From positions 1-52,426 of the forward strand of contig JAOZVS010000121.1 in the NCBI GenBank assembly GCA_025869435.1: 52,426 nucleotides of DNA, given 5' to 3'. Below, piece by piece: positions 19,472-28,179 of the stretch. Origin of the DNA: Zavarzinia sp. (lineage in GTDB: Bacteria > Pseudomonadota > Alphaproteobacteria > Zavarziniales > Zavarziniaceae). The notes below the pieces were generated by a model. That model had not been told where the DNA came from. It worked only from the letters and a program-made list of their open reading frames with translations, and searched no databases. The position numbers were made by a program, and so were the translations under genes. Numbering within the stretch: position 1 is the stretch's first letter; every line of letters starts with the position of its first letter.

Positions 19472-20376
19472 CGGGGGCGGGATCCCCGTTCATCATGGGA
19501 TCGGCGCTGGCCTTCGCTGATCGGTCGGAAGCGGAGCCGGGGCTGCAGGCTCTTCTCGAGGGCCGGAAGGGCGCGGGCGGTACCGGGGACGGCGCCGGGA
19601 CGGGGGGCGGGAGCGTTCATCCCTTCGGGCTGGATGGCCTCGCCGGTTTCGTCGTCCGGATGGCCGAGGCGGTCGTCGTCGAATGCCAACCCCCGCATTA
19701 TGTGCTGCTGCTGCCCGTCGAGGGGACGGCGCGTGTCGGAACGATCAATGCCGGGCCGGAGCACGTCTTCATCCTCGTGCCCCGGAAAACCTGCCGCATC
19801 AGCCTCGGCGCGGGTTGCCTCGCGATCCTCTGTCTCGTTTCGGCCGAGGCCATGGCCAACCTGTCCCGGATGGCGCTGACATCGGGGCGGGAAGCCTTCC
19901 GGGCGGAAGGTATCCTGCAGTTGTCGCTGGACGAGGGGGCCCCGCGCCTGTTGCCGGGCCTCGCCATGCTGCTGCTGGCGGCGCTGGGCATCGACCGGGT
20001 TTCAGCTGAAGTTCCGTCGTCACCGCTGTCGCCATCGGTGCCGCGCCATGTGAAGCGGGCCGAGGATTACCTTGCCCGTCACATGCGGGAGCCCCTGACC
20101 ATGGTCGAGCTGGCGGAGCGGGTGGGGGCCAGCCCCCGGTCGCTGAACCGGGCTTTCCTGCGCTTTCGCGGCATGACGCCCTCGCGCTGTCTGCAGAACC
20201 TGCGGGTGGAGGCGGCGCACCGGCTGTTGTCGTCGGATGCCTGCGCGCTTGATCTGCGCGAGGTCGCGGCCGAGGTCGGCTTCGGGTCCTATGCCCCCTT
20301 CTGGCGCGCCTATGTCCGGCGCTTCGGCCAGCCGCCGTCGCTGGGGCGGCGAAGGGGCAAGGACACTGCCTCCTGA
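19462..20376 (+). CDS. AraC-type transcriptional regulator overlapping the tpsA stop
   Basis: 304 residues. The C-terminal 100 residues are a normal double helix-turn-helix AraC domain (RAEDYLARHMREPLTMVELA, GASPRSLNRAFLRF, then DLREVAAEVGFGSYAPFWRAY, RRFGQPPS). The N-terminal part (about 45-160) looks like a degenerate AraC cupin-type sensor (QPPHYVLLLPVEGTARV). The ATG lies inside the last four codons of tpsA (10-bp overlap), so it is translationally coupled to tpsA and probably expressed with it. A second ATG at 19495 is possible. It is the best local candidate for a regulator of the TPS/DING genes, but no target is proven. Confidence 0.8.
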   Translation: MSLTGAGSPFIMGSALAFADRSEAEPGLQALLEGRKGAGGTGDGAGTGGGSVHPFGLDGLAGFVVRMAEAVVVECQPPHYVLLLPVEGTARVGTINAGPEHVFILVPRKTCRISLGAGCLAILCLVSAEAMANLSRMALTSGREAFRAEGILQLSLDEGAPRLLPGLAMLLLAALGIDRVSAEVPSSPLSPSVPRHVKRAEDYLARHMREPLTMVELAERVGASPRSLNRAFLRFRGMTPSRCLQNLRVEAAHRLLSSDACALDLREVAAEVGFGSYAPFWRAYVRRFGQPPSLGRRRGKDTAS

Positions 20377-20383
20377 AAAGAAG

Positions 20384-20410
20384 AACGGCCCCGGTGTTTC
20401 CGGGGCCGTT
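20384..20410. terminator. Bidirectional hairpin between the AraC and DING genes
   Basis: A perfect 11-bp inverted repeat (AACGGCCCCGG, loop TGTTT, CCGGGGCCGTT) lies between two convergent genes, 8 bp after the AraC stop and 29 bp from the DING stop. The AA/TT ends give short T runs in both directions, as expected for a shared terminator. Confidence 0.85.
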
Positions 20411-20438
20411 CCCTGTCAGGCGTGAAGGCAGGGGGCGA

Positions 20439-21809
20439 TCAGGCGCCCTTGCCGACGCAACCGGTCGCGCCCTTGACCTTGATGGTCGCGCGCAGGAAGT
20501 TGTAGACCGAAGTGCGCATGGCCGACGGCAGCGGCGCGACGCCGTTGGTGGCGTGCAGGCCGGTGCTCGAGTTCACGACGCTGTTGGTGTAGTACCAGCG
20601 CAGGAAGCCGAGCGAGCTGGTGGTCGGCGAGACCAGGGCGTTCACCTTGGCGGTCGTCGTGTAGCAGCTGTACAGCAGGGTGTTGCTGGTGCCGATGATC
20701 GGATAGCCCGCGGTGGGGTTCTCGACCGAGCTGTTGATGTCGGTCGGGACCCAGTTCAGCGGGTTCTTCTGAGCGTCACCCGACGGCGTCGCGAAGCCGA
20801 TCGAGTTGAAGGCCTTGGTCGCGTTGGCGGCGGTCGGCTGCAGGAAGGTGGCCGAGGTGCCTTCCTGGATCGAGGCGGCGTTCAGCGTGCTGGTGACCAG
20901 ATATTCGGAACCGAGGTAGCCGATGGTGCCTTTGGTGCCCTCGAGCAGGGTGACGACACCGCTGTTGCCGGCGCCGAGGCGCCAGCCGCTGGTGCTGGGC
21001 AGGGTGGAGGTGCCCGAAGCGGTCTTGAACTTGTTGCGGGTCTGACCGGCGCAGATCGCCGCCATGTGGCGGGTGAACAGCGAGGTCGTACCCGAGCTGT
21101 CGGAGCGGCCGACGCGCAGCAGGCGGACGTGGCCGGTCACGTTGGGGATCTGGTCCCAGTAGGAATAGGAACCGTCGAAGACCTTGCAGAGATCGGCCTT
21201 GGTCAGTTCCAGCTTGCCGCTGGTCGTGTTGATGGTCACACCCTTCGGCACCTTGTAGGCGATGCCGACCGCGGCGATGATGTTCGGGACCTGGATCAGG
21301 CTGCCGTACTTCTCGAACGGATTGGCATACTGGCTGCCGGTCGGGGTGGCGCCGGGGGCGACGACGGTGACGCCCTGAACGGTGCCGCCGTTGTTGTAGG
21401 CGTCGACATCCGACTGCTTCAGGGCATTGTCCGACAGGCCGAATTCGACCGACGGGAAGGGCGTGCCCGGATAGGTGCCGAAGCGGCTCGGATCATGGCT
21501 GAAGAAGCCGGCAATGCCGAGGCCCGAGCCGGTCGCGGCGTAATGGAAGGCGTTGGACGCGACGACCGGGCTGGCGATGTTCGCCGGGCAGGGCTTTTCG
21601 GCCGTGTCGATCAGGTTGTTCGAGGAGTTGCGGATCAGATATTCCACGCCCGTGGCGGCGCCGCTGTAGCAGCCGTAGGCCTGGGTGATCACCGGCGCCG
21701 GCAGGGTGGCGCCGCCGCCGTGGATGTCGGTGGCGGAAGCAGCGCCGGCGAGGCTGGTGGTCGCCAGGAGGAAGGCGCCGCCGAAAAACTTGAGCTTGAG
21801 GGACTTCAT
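20439..21809 (-). CDS. DING-family secreted phosphate-binding / alkaline phosphatase-type protein
   Basis: 456 residues. A signal peptide (KSLKLKFFGG, then FLLATTSLAGAASA, cut near residue 26) leaves a mature start TDIHGGGATLP, the hallmark DINGGGATLP start with one change. Further family landmarks are LIQVPNIIAAVGIAYK, ELTKADLCKVFDGSYSYW, the phosphate-binding loop RSDSSGTTSLFTRHM, GYPIIGTSNTLLYSCY, PLPSAMRTSVYNFL and a Cys near the C-terminus (CVGKG). These align by eye with P. aeruginosa LapA, a DING protein exported by the Hxc type II system; related proteins bind phosphate like PstS. I infer export by the adjacent T2SS. The start ATG at 21809 was chosen because it begins the signal peptide; an in-frame upstream ATG at 21836 is less likely. 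The gene is divergent from gspE and convergent with the AraC gene. Confidence 0.85.
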   Translation of the reverse strand: MKSLKLKFFGGAFLLATTSLAGAASATDIHGGGATLPAPVITQAYGCYSGAATGVEYLIRNSSNNLIDTAEKPCPANIASPVVASNAFHYAATGSGLGIAGFFSHDPSRFGTYPGTPFPSVEFGLSDNALKQSDVDAYNNGGTVQGVTVVAPGATPTGSQYANPFEKYGSLIQVPNIIAAVGIAYKVPKGVTINTTSGKLELTKADLCKVFDGSYSYWDQIPNVTGHVRLLRVGRSDSSGTTSLFTRHMAAICAGQTRNKFKTASGTSTLPSTSGWRLGAGNSGVVTLLEGTKGTIGYLGSEYLVTSTLNAASIQEGTSATFLQPTAANATKAFNSIGFATPSGDAQKNPLNWVPTDINSSVENPTAGYPIIGTSNTLLYSCYTTTAKVNALVSPTTSSLGFLRWYYTNSVVNSSTGLHATNGVAPLPSAMRTSVYNFLRATIKVKGATGCVGKGA

Positions 21810-22319
21810 GTTGGGCCTCATGGGTTGAGATGGCATCGATTGTTCATCTCTTCAGTCGGCGACCGGAGCGATCGGCAAATCCCCAGAAACCCGTCTGGCG
21901 ATGGCGCGCAAATGTCGTGTGCCCCCCACGGAGATTTGCCGTTCGCTTCGAACGCGGGCCGAATTTAGTTTTCGGCGGCGCACAATCAATCCAAATCCCG
22001 GTTTTCCTGCGGCAACAAACAGCAAATTGGCCTGAATTGATATGTAGTCTTTTTTCGAAAACTCTCTTGATGTCTGCATGAATGCAATATTTCAGTTCCT
22101 GAATATTTGATGACATTTATATTCAATGATCGGGATTGGTTTGTTTCGATTTCATGACGGTATGGGGGTGCGGCGAATCCAGACCGGGCATTGTGAAATT
22201 TATTTGAAAGCGGGGAAAATGTTTGTGACCCTACGGCGGATTGCTTAAACCAGCCCCGTCCCCCGGTTCGGCCGCGGGCGACGGCGGTTCGCAGGCGTCG
22301 GCTACGCCAGGGGCTCAGT
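21810..22319. other. AT-rich divergent regulatory region between the DING gene and gspE
   Basis: 510 bp without a credible gene. The stretch about 21960-22250 is sharply AT-rich; the line 22081-22140 has only 18 G+C of 60. It must hold the promoters of both the DING gene (leftward) and the gsp operon (rightward). On the minus strand ATGTCAT (22110-22116) matches the Pho half-site CTGTCAT at 6/7, but its 11-bp neighbour is poor. On the plus strand TTGTGA (22191-22196) and GAAAAT (22215-22220) are spaced 18 bp and could be a promoter. No terminator or RNA is evident. Confidence 0.5.
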
Positions 22320-24029
22320 GTGTCCGAATTGATCGACAGTCATGGTGCCATCGACCGGGACGAGGCGGCCCCCGATCTCGGCGGACTGCTGCTCGATCGC
22401 GGCCTGCTGGCGCCCGAGACCCTGACCCGCGCCCGCCTCGTCCAGGCCGAGACGCGCGAGCCGCTGGACGCGGTGCTGACGCGCCTTGGCATGATGTCGG
22501 AAGAAAGCCTGGCGCAAGCCCTGGCCGGCGCCCTGTCGCTGCCGGTTGCCGGCCCGGCGAATTTCCCGCGGAGCCTGCCCGCCGCGGGGCGGATCGCGCC
22601 GCGTTTCCTGCGCCGGGTGCGCGCCCTGCCGCTGGCGCAGACCGAGGCGGGTCTTGATGTCGCCTTCGTCGATCCGCTCGATCCCTACGCCCGTCAGGCG
22701 CTCGAATTCACCCTGCGTTGTCCGGTACGCCCTTTCGTCGCCCGGGCGAGCGATGTCGAACAGGCGCTCGATCGCCTGTGCGGCGCGGCGCCGGGCGAAT
22801 CCGGCGGCGGTGCCGACGAGGCGGCGGATGATGCCGATATCGAGCGGATGCGCGATCTCGCCAGCGACGCGCCGGTGGTGCGGGTCGTCAACGCCGTGAT
22901 CATGCGCGCGGTCGAGGCGCGGGCGTCGGACATCCATCTCGAGCCGGGCGAGGACGGGCTGAAGCTGCGGATGCGCGTCGACGGCGCCCTGATCGAATGC
23001 GAGACCCTGCCGGCGGCGATGCGGAACAGTATCGTCTCGCGCATCAAGGTCATGGCCAATCTCGACATCGCCGAACGGCGCCTGCCCCAGGACGGGCGGT
23101 TGCGCCTCGCGGTGCGGGGTCAGGATATCGATTTCCGCGTCGCCACCTCGCCGGTCATTCACGGCGAGAGCGTCGTTTTGCGCATTCTCGACCGCTCCCA
23201 TCTCTCGCTCGATTTCGATGCCCTCGGCTTTGGCGAGGCGATGAAGGCGCAATGGCTGAAGATCCTGCGCCGGCCCCATGGCATCGTCCTCGTCACCGGG
23301 CCGACCGGCAGCGGCAAGACGACGACGCTCTATGCCTCGCTCGCCGCGCTCAACACGCCCGAGCGCAAGATCCTGACCATCGAGGATCCGATCGAATATC
23401 GCCTGCAGGGCATCAGCCAGACCCAGGTGCGCCACAAGATCGGTCTCGGCTTCGCCGAATCCCTGCGCTCCTTCCTGCGCCAGGACCCGGATGTGATGAT
23501 GGTCGGCGAAATCCGCGATCTCGAGACCGTGCAGGTCGCGATCCAGGCGGCGCTGACCGGCCACACCATCCTGTCGACCCTGCACACCAATGACGCGCCG
23601 AGCGCGGTCACCCGGCTTCTCGACATGGGGGCGGAACCCTATCTGATCGCCTCCACCCTGAATGCCGTGCTGGCCCAGCGGCTGGTGCGCCGCCTGTGCC
23701 CCCATTGCCGCGAGCCCTACCGGCCAACGGCGGAGGCGCTTGCCGCCCTTGGCCCCGGCGCCGTGCCGGCGGGCGAGATCCGGTTCCACCGCGAGGTCGG
23801 CTGCGAAGCCTGCGGCGGCAGCGGGTTCCGGGGCCGGCTGGCCATTCTCGAATTGCTGCCCATGAGCGAGGCGGTCTCCCGTCTCGTCCTCGGCCGGGCG
23901 GAAGCGCGGGAAATCGCCCGCGCCGCCATGGACGAGGGGATGCGCCCCATGCTGGCCGATGGTATCGACAAGGTGGTGGCCGGCGAGACCACCATCGAGG
24001 AAGTCCTGCGCGTGACGCGGGAGGGCTGA
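22320..24029 (+). CDS. gspE: Type II secretion ATPase GspE
   Basis: 569 residues, normal length. The N-terminal T2SSE_N domain (1-160) docks on GspL. The hexameric ATPase follows, with an Asp-rich box (RASDIHLEPGEDGLKLRMRV), Walker A GPTGSGKTTT (about 327-336), Walker B region DPDVMMVGEIRDLET and His box TGHTILSTLHTNDAP (about 413). A tetracysteine zinc site (CPHC then CEAC, about 460-505) is typical of GspE rather than PilB/PilT. It is cytoplasmic and powers pseudopilus assembly. The GTG start is in-frame at 22320; AGGGG lies upstream. First gene of a nine-gene overlapping operon. Confidence 0.95.
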   Translation: MSELIDSHGAIDRDEAAPDLGGLLLDRGLLAPETLTRARLVQAETREPLDAVLTRLGMMSEESLAQALAGALSLPVAGPANFPRSLPAAGRIAPRFLRRVRALPLAQTEAGLDVAFVDPLDPYARQALEFTLRCPVRPFVARASDVEQALDRLCGAAPGESGGGADEAADDADIERMRDLASDAPVVRVVNAVIMRAVEARASDIHLEPGEDGLKLRMRVDGALIECETLPAAMRNSIVSRIKVMANLDIAERRLPQDGRLRLAVRGQDIDFRVATSPVIHGESVVLRILDRSHLSLDFDALGFGEAMKAQWLKILRRPHGIVLVTGPTGSGKTTTLYASLAALNTPERKILTIEDPIEYRLQGISQTQVRHKIGLGFAESLRSFLRQDPDVMMVGEIRDLETVQVAIQAALTGHTILSTLHTNDAPSAVTRLLDMGAEPYLIASTLNAVLAQRLVRRLCPHCREPYRPTAEALAALGPGAVPAGEIRFHREVGCEACGGSGFRGRLAILELLPMSEAVSRLVLGRAEAREIARAAMDEGMRPMLADGIDKVVAGETTIEEVLRVTREG

Positions 24030-24033
24030 CGGC

Positions 24034-25242
24034 GTGAAGAGTTTCCGCTATCGCGCCGTCGTCATGCGCACCGGCGAAATCCGTCAGGGCACGGTCGAGG
24101 GCCGCGACCGCGAGGCCGCGATCGAGGCCTTGCGCGTCGCCGGCCTGATGGCGATCGAGGCGGTGGAGGGCCAGCCGGCCGCGGCGGCGCGGGCGCGCAT
24201 CGCCGGGGCCCAGCGCAAGGCGCTGCCCGATACCATCGGCCAGATCGCCGTGCTGCTCGACGCCGGCCTGCCGCTCGACCGGGCGCTGGCCATGGCGGCG
24301 GAAAATGCCCGGGACCCCGTCCGGGCCGCCGCCGTGCTGGCCCTCCGCGACCGGGTGAAGGGCGGCATTCCGCTGGCCCGGGCGATGGCCGAGGCGGGTG
24401 GCCTGTTCTCGCCCATGGCGATCGCCCTCGCCGAGGCCGGGGAGGCCAGCGGCCGTCTGGGCTCCACCCTGGCGCGGCTCGCCACCGCGCTGGAGCGGCA
24501 GGAGGCGCTGCGCCAGACCGTGCGCTCCGCCCTCGTCTATCCGGTCATGCTGATGGTGGTCGCCTTTGGCGTCATCCTGATCATGCTGCTGGTCGTCGTG
24601 CCCCAGTTCGAGACCCTGTTCGCCGATCTTGGCGGCAAGCTGCCGCCGATCACCGCGATCGTGGTCGGCATCAGCCGCTTCATCCGGGATTATGGTCTTC
24701 TGGCCCTGCTGGGCGGCATCGTGATCGCGGTCCTGGTCTGGCGCTGGCTGCGCCGGCCCGACATGCAGATGAAGCTCGACCGCCGGATCCTGAACGTGCC
24801 CCTGGTTGGCCGGCTGGTGGTCGAGGCGCAGACGGCGCGTTTCGCCCGCACCCTCGGCGCCCTCGTCGACAGCAATGTCGCCCTGCCGACCGCCCTCGGC
24901 ATCGCCGCCCGCACCCTCTCCAACCGCCACATGGCCGCATCGGTCGGGCGGGTCGCCTCGGGCCTGCACGAAGGCGCGGGGTTGGCCGGGCCGCTGGCGG
25001 CGACGGGCATCTTCCCGCGCCTCGCCATCGGCTTCCTGCGTACCGGCGAGGAAACGGCGCAATTGGGGCCGATGCTGCTGCGTCTCGCCGATATTCTCGA
25101 CCGCGAGGTCAATAATACGACCCAGCGGCTGATCACCCTGATGACGCCCTTGCTCACCGTCGTGCTCGGCATCGTCGTCGCCGGGGTGATCGCCGCCATC
25201 ATGTCCGCCATTCTCGGCGTCAACGATCTGGCCATGCAATGA
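24034..25242 (+). CDS. gspF: Type II secretion inner-membrane platform protein GspF
   Basis: 402 residues with two T2SSF domains (about 70-190 and 270-395) and three membrane spans (about 168-190, 218-240, 370-395). Recognisable text: IAVLLDAGLPLDRALAM, ALAEAGEASGRLGSTLARLA, and in the second copy RFARTLGALVDSNVALPTAL. The first residues FRYRAVVMRTGEIRQGTVEG are the usual GspF start. It starts with GTG four bases after the gspE stop and overlaps gspG by ATGA. Confidence 0.95.
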   Translation: MKSFRYRAVVMRTGEIRQGTVEGRDREAAIEALRVAGLMAIEAVEGQPAAAARARIAGAQRKALPDTIGQIAVLLDAGLPLDRALAMAAENARDPVRAAAVLALRDRVKGGIPLARAMAEAGGLFSPMAIALAEAGEASGRLGSTLARLATALERQEALRQTVRSALVYPVMLMVVAFGVILIMLLVVVPQFETLFADLGGKLPPITAIVVGISRFIRDYGLLALLGGIVIAVLVWRWLRRPDMQMKLDRRILNVPLVGRLVVEAQTARFARTLGALVDSNVALPTALGIAARTLSNRHMAASVGRVASGLHEGAGLAGPLAATGIFPRLAIGFLRTGEETAQLGPMLLRLADILDREVNNTTQRLITLMTPLLTVVLGIVVAGVIAAIMSAILGVNDLAMQ

Positions 25243-25682
25243 CAATGCTCTCCAAGACTTCCTCCCGCCGCCGGCACGGCCAGCGCGGCTTCACCCTGAT
25301 CGAACTTCTCGTCGTGCTGGCCATTCTCGGCCTGCTGGCGGCGGTGGTCGGGCCGCAGGTGCTGAAATATCTCGGCTCCTCGCGCACCCAGACGGCGCGG
25401 GTCCAGTTGCAGAATGTGACGGCCAGCCTCGAGCTCTATCGCCTCGATGTCGGCCGTTATCCGTCGCAGCAGGAAGGCCTCGCCGCCCTGATGGCGCCGC
25501 CCAAGACGGCGCCGGGCTGGAACGGCCCCTATCTTCGCCGGGCCGAGGCGCTGCGCGATCCCTGGGGCAATCCCTATCTCTACAAGATGCCGGGCGAGCA
25601 CGGCGAAGTGGATGTCTTCACCCTCGGCAACGACGGCGCCCCGGGCGGCACGGGCGAGGCGCAGGATGTCGGCAACTGGTGA
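25239..25682 (+). CDS. gspG: Type II secretion major pseudopilin GspG
   Basis: 147 residues. A short basic leader ends at the prepilin peptidase site QRG|FTLIELLVVLAILGLL with Glu5 present. The soluble domain has the GspG signature YPSQQEGLAALM, DPWGNPYLYKMPG and a C-terminal calcium-loop region (FTLGNDGAPGGTGEAQDVGN). It forms the shaft of the pseudopilus. The ATG overlaps the gspF stop (ATGA). Confidence 0.95.
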   Translation: MTMLSKTSSRRRHGQRGFTLIELLVVLAILGLLAAVVGPQVLKYLGSSRTQTARVQLQNVTASLELYRLDVGRYPSQQEGLAALMAPPKTAPGWNGPYLRRAEALRDPWGNPYLYKMPGEHGEVDVFTLGNDGAPGGTGEAQDVGNW

Positions 25683-26142
25683 GAGCCCGTTTGGCCCCCC
25701 CGGACGGGTCGACCCGGCGAATGTCCGAACAGGCTCCGAGCGCGGCGCGACCCTGATCGAGGTGATGGTGGCCCTGGCCATCCTCGCCCTCGTCGGCGCC
25801 ATGGCCTATCCCAACATGGACCGGGGCTTCGCCCAGATGCAGTTCCGCCGCGCGACCGAACAGCTTTCGGCCGACCTGCGCAGCGCGCGGGGCCTCGCCC
25901 TCACTTCCGGGCGGGCGGTGGCCGTGGCGCTGAACGGCGATGGCCAGGGCTATGATCCGGGAACGGGCGCGGTGCGCCGCGCGGTCGATGGCGTTCGCTT
26001 CTCCGGCAGTGCCCGCGTGGTCTTTTTCGCCGATGGCTCGACCACCGGCGGCATCATCGCCGTCGCCGGCACGAGGGGCAGCCGCCGGGCCGAGGTCATG
26101 GTCGATCCGGCGACCGGCGCCGTTGGCCTGCGGGGTCTCTAG
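25666..26142 (+). CDS. gspH: Type II secretion minor pseudopilin GspH
   Basis: 158 residues. After a 26-residue leader comes the cleavage site SERG|ATLIEVMVALAILALVG with Glu5 present, then the GspH core (MQFRRATEQLSADLRSARGLALTSGRAVAVALN). I chose the ATG at 25666, which has GAGG upstream and overlaps the gspG end by 17 bp. The leader is longer than average because no later start codon is available before the cleavage site. It is a pseudopilus tip component. Confidence 0.85.
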   Translation: MSATGESPFGPPGRVDPANVRTGSERGATLIEVMVALAILALVGAMAYPNMDRGFAQMQFRRATEQLSADLRSARGLALTSGRAVAVALNGDGQGYDPGTGAVRRAVDGVRFSGSARVVFFADGSTTGGIIAVAGTRGSRRAEVMVDPATGAVGLRGL

Positions 26143-26523
26143 ATGTCGGGGCGGGACGGGCAGCGCGGTTTCGGCATGGTCGAAGTGCTGGTCGCCCTCG
26201 GCGTGCTCGGTCTCGGGCTCGGGCTTCTGTTCGGCGTCGTCGGTGACAGCGCGCTGCGCAGCCGGATCGGCGGCGATCGTCAGGCGGCGCTGCTGGTCGC
26301 CCAGGCCCAGATGGCGGCGGCCGGCACGCTTTTCGCGCTCGACGGGCGGGAGGTCGGCGGCGTCTCCGGCCCGCTCGCCTATGCAGTGCGCAGCCGGCCT
26401 TACGGCGCGACGGCGGCCAGCAGCGCCGGCCAGCTGTGGCAGGTGACGGTCTCGGTCTGGCCCCGGGCGGGCGGGCCGGTGATCACGGAATTGAGGAGCC
26501 TGCGCCTTGCCCCCGCGCGTTGA
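26143..26523 (+). CDS. gspI: Type II secretion minor pseudopilin GspI
   Basis: 126 residues. The prepilin site is QRG|FGMVEVLVALGVLGLGL with Glu5 present. The rest is a short GspI-type domain (AALLVAQAQMAAAGTLF, then WQVTVSVWP). It starts immediately after the gspH stop. It is expected to nucleate the pseudopilus tip with GspJ and GspK. Confidence 0.85.
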   Translation: MSGRDGQRGFGMVEVLVALGVLGLGLGLLFGVVGDSALRSRIGGDRQAALLVAQAQMAAAGTLFALDGREVGGVSGPLAYAVRSRPYGATAASSAGQLWQVTVSVWPRAGGPVITELRSLRLAPAR

Positions 26524-27169
26524 GCCCCACGCCCAGCGCGGTGCCTCCCTGGTCGAGGCGATCGTGGCGCTGGCCTTGCTGGCGCTGTTCTCGCTGCTGC
26601 TGTTGCAGGGCCTCACCTCGGCGCGCAACCTGTGGCAGGGCGCTGCCGCCCGGGCATCGACCGCCGAGGCGATCGAGGGCGCCCAGTCGGTGCTGCGCGA
26701 GCGGATCGGCCACATGTATCTGAAGGCCCGCTATGACGCGCCGACCCCCTATCCCGATGTCGACGGCGGCCCCGGCCGGCTGGTCTTCACCGCGCCGCTG
26801 AGCCAGGCCGAAGGCTCGACCGGTCTTGCCCGCTATCAGCTGGCGGTCGAGGCGGGGGGCGATCTCGTGCTGCTGTCGCGCAGCGATCTGCTCGGCCGCG
26901 ACGGCGACCAGCTGTGGCGGCGGGATATCCTGCTGCGCGGCGTCGCCGGCCTCGACATCGCCTATTACGGCGAGACCGAGGAAGAGGCGGCGGCCTGGCA
27001 CGACAGCTGGCACAAGGAGCCCTTCATGCCGGCGCTGATCCGCCTGCGCGTGCGTTTTCCCGCCGGCGATTCCCGCTGGTGGCCCGATCTTCTGGTCCGG
27101 CCCCTGGTCGGCGTCGACGGCGATTGTGTACTCTATGACGAAGGCGCGCGATGCGCGGGGCGCGGCTGA
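26507..27169 (+). CDS. gspJ: Type II secretion minor pseudopilin GspJ
   Basis: 220 residues. The prepilin site is QRG|ASLVEAIVALALLALFS with Glu5 present, followed by the GspJ-type C-terminal domain ending in LIRLRVRFPAGDSRWWPDLLVRP. The start is TTG at 26507, chosen because GAGGAG sits eight bases upstream. The start overlaps gspI by 17 bp. Two Cys near the C-terminus could form a disulphide. Confidence 0.85.
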   Translation: MPPRVEPHAQRGASLVEAIVALALLALFSLLLLQGLTSARNLWQGAAARASTAEAIEGAQSVLRERIGHMYLKARYDAPTPYPDVDGGPGRLVFTAPLSQAEGSTGLARYQLAVEAGGDLVLLSRSDLLGRDGDQLWRRDILLRGVAGLDIAYYGETEEEAAAWHDSWHKEPFMPALIRLRVRFPAGDSRWWPDLLVRPLVGVDGDCVLYDEGARCAGRG

Positions 27170-28179
27170 TGGAACTGAAGGCCCTTCTCAATACCGACAT
27201 GACCACCCTTGGCCGGACCCTGAAGCGCGGCCTCGACTGGTGGGTCGGGGAATTGTCCGCCCTGGTGCCGGCCGGCTGGCGAGGCCGGTTGCTGCGTCCG
27301 CGCCTGTTCGTGGCGATCGAGGGCGGCGCGCCCGTGTTCTACCGGTCCGTGGCCGGGACCTGGCGTCCGGTCGGTCAGCCGGGCCGCGCCGCCGCCCGGG
27401 CCGCTCTCGTGGTGCCGCCGGAAGCGGTGCTGGTCGGCGACTTCGACTATCCGGTGCCGTCGCCGACCGAGCTTCGACGGATGCTCGCCCTCGATCTCGA
27501 CCGTTTGACGCCTTTCTCGGTGGAAGAGGCCGTGTTCGACGCCGAAACCGGCCCCGAGCCGGTGGCGAAGGGGGGGCTTCGCCGGATCAGCCTCGCGGTC
27601 ATGCGGCGCGAGGACCTGGCCCGCGATCTCGCCTTCCTCGCCGGCAAGGGCATCCATCCCGTCGCCGCCGGTCTCATGGGCGGGGACGGGGGCCTGCGCT
27701 TCGATTTCACCCGGGGTCTCGACAGCGGGGGCCGCAGCCGGGGCGGCCGGGTCGGGATGGCGCTTCGCGTCGGCCTGCCCGTGTTGCTGCTGGCCAATCT
27801 CGGCCTTCTCGTCCTTCGTGACGACTTCGCCCTGGCCACCCTGCGCGAGGCGGTCGATGGCCAGCGCCTGCAGGTCCAGCGGATCGAGCAGTTGCGCCGA
27901 CAGGTCGACCGCGAGGAAGCCCGCCGCCGCGATTTCCTCGCCCTCGCGCAGCGTCAGGCGCCGCTGCCCGTGCTCGACGCCATCACCCGGGCCTTGCCCG
28001 ACGATACTTACGCCACCCGCTTCGACTGGGACGGCAAGGCGCTGGTCCTCGTCGGCAAGGCGCCGGCGCCCGGGGCGGTGCCCGCCCTGGTCGAGGCGAC
28101 GGGTCTGTTCGAGACGGTCCGGCCGGAGAACGAAGGCCAGGGCTTCGGCCTGACCGCCACCGCGAAGGTGCGGCCATGA
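27151..28179 (+). CDS. gspL: Type II secretion GspL-like platform protein
   Basis: 342 residues. A short cytoplasmic actin-like/PilM-type part (FDYPVPSPTELRRMLALDLD, LTPFSVEEAVFD) is followed by one membrane span (about 205-222, VGLPVLLLANLGLLVL), a coiled coil (about 230-265) and a periplasmic PilN/GspL ferredoxin-like fold. Such short GspL forms link GspE to the membrane platform. ATG 27151 has AAGG upstream; ATG 27169, overlapping the gspJ stop as TGATG, is also possible. The assignment rests on topology and position between gspJ and gspM more than on strong motifs. Confidence 0.75.
   Translation: MRGARLMELKALLNTDMTTLGRTLKRGLDWWVGELSALVPAGWRGRLLRPRLFVAIEGGAPVFYRSVAGTWRPVGQPGRAAARAALVVPPEAVLVGDFDYPVPSPTELRRMLALDLDRLTPFSVEEAVFDAETGPEPVAKGGLRRISLAVMRREDLARDLAFLAGKGIHPVAAGLMGGDGGLRFDFTRGLDSGGRSRGGRVGMALRVGLPVLLLANLGLLVLRDDFALATLREAVDGQRLQVQRIEQLRRQVDREEARRRDFLALAQRQAPLPVLDAITRALPDDTYATRFDWDGKALVLVGKAPAPGAVPALVEATGLFETVRPENEGQGFGLTATAKVRP

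Noticed and set aside
20394-21968. 524-residue plus-strand frame opposite the DING gene
   Set aside because: The minus strand has a signal peptide and DING motifs; the plus frame is composition-driven.
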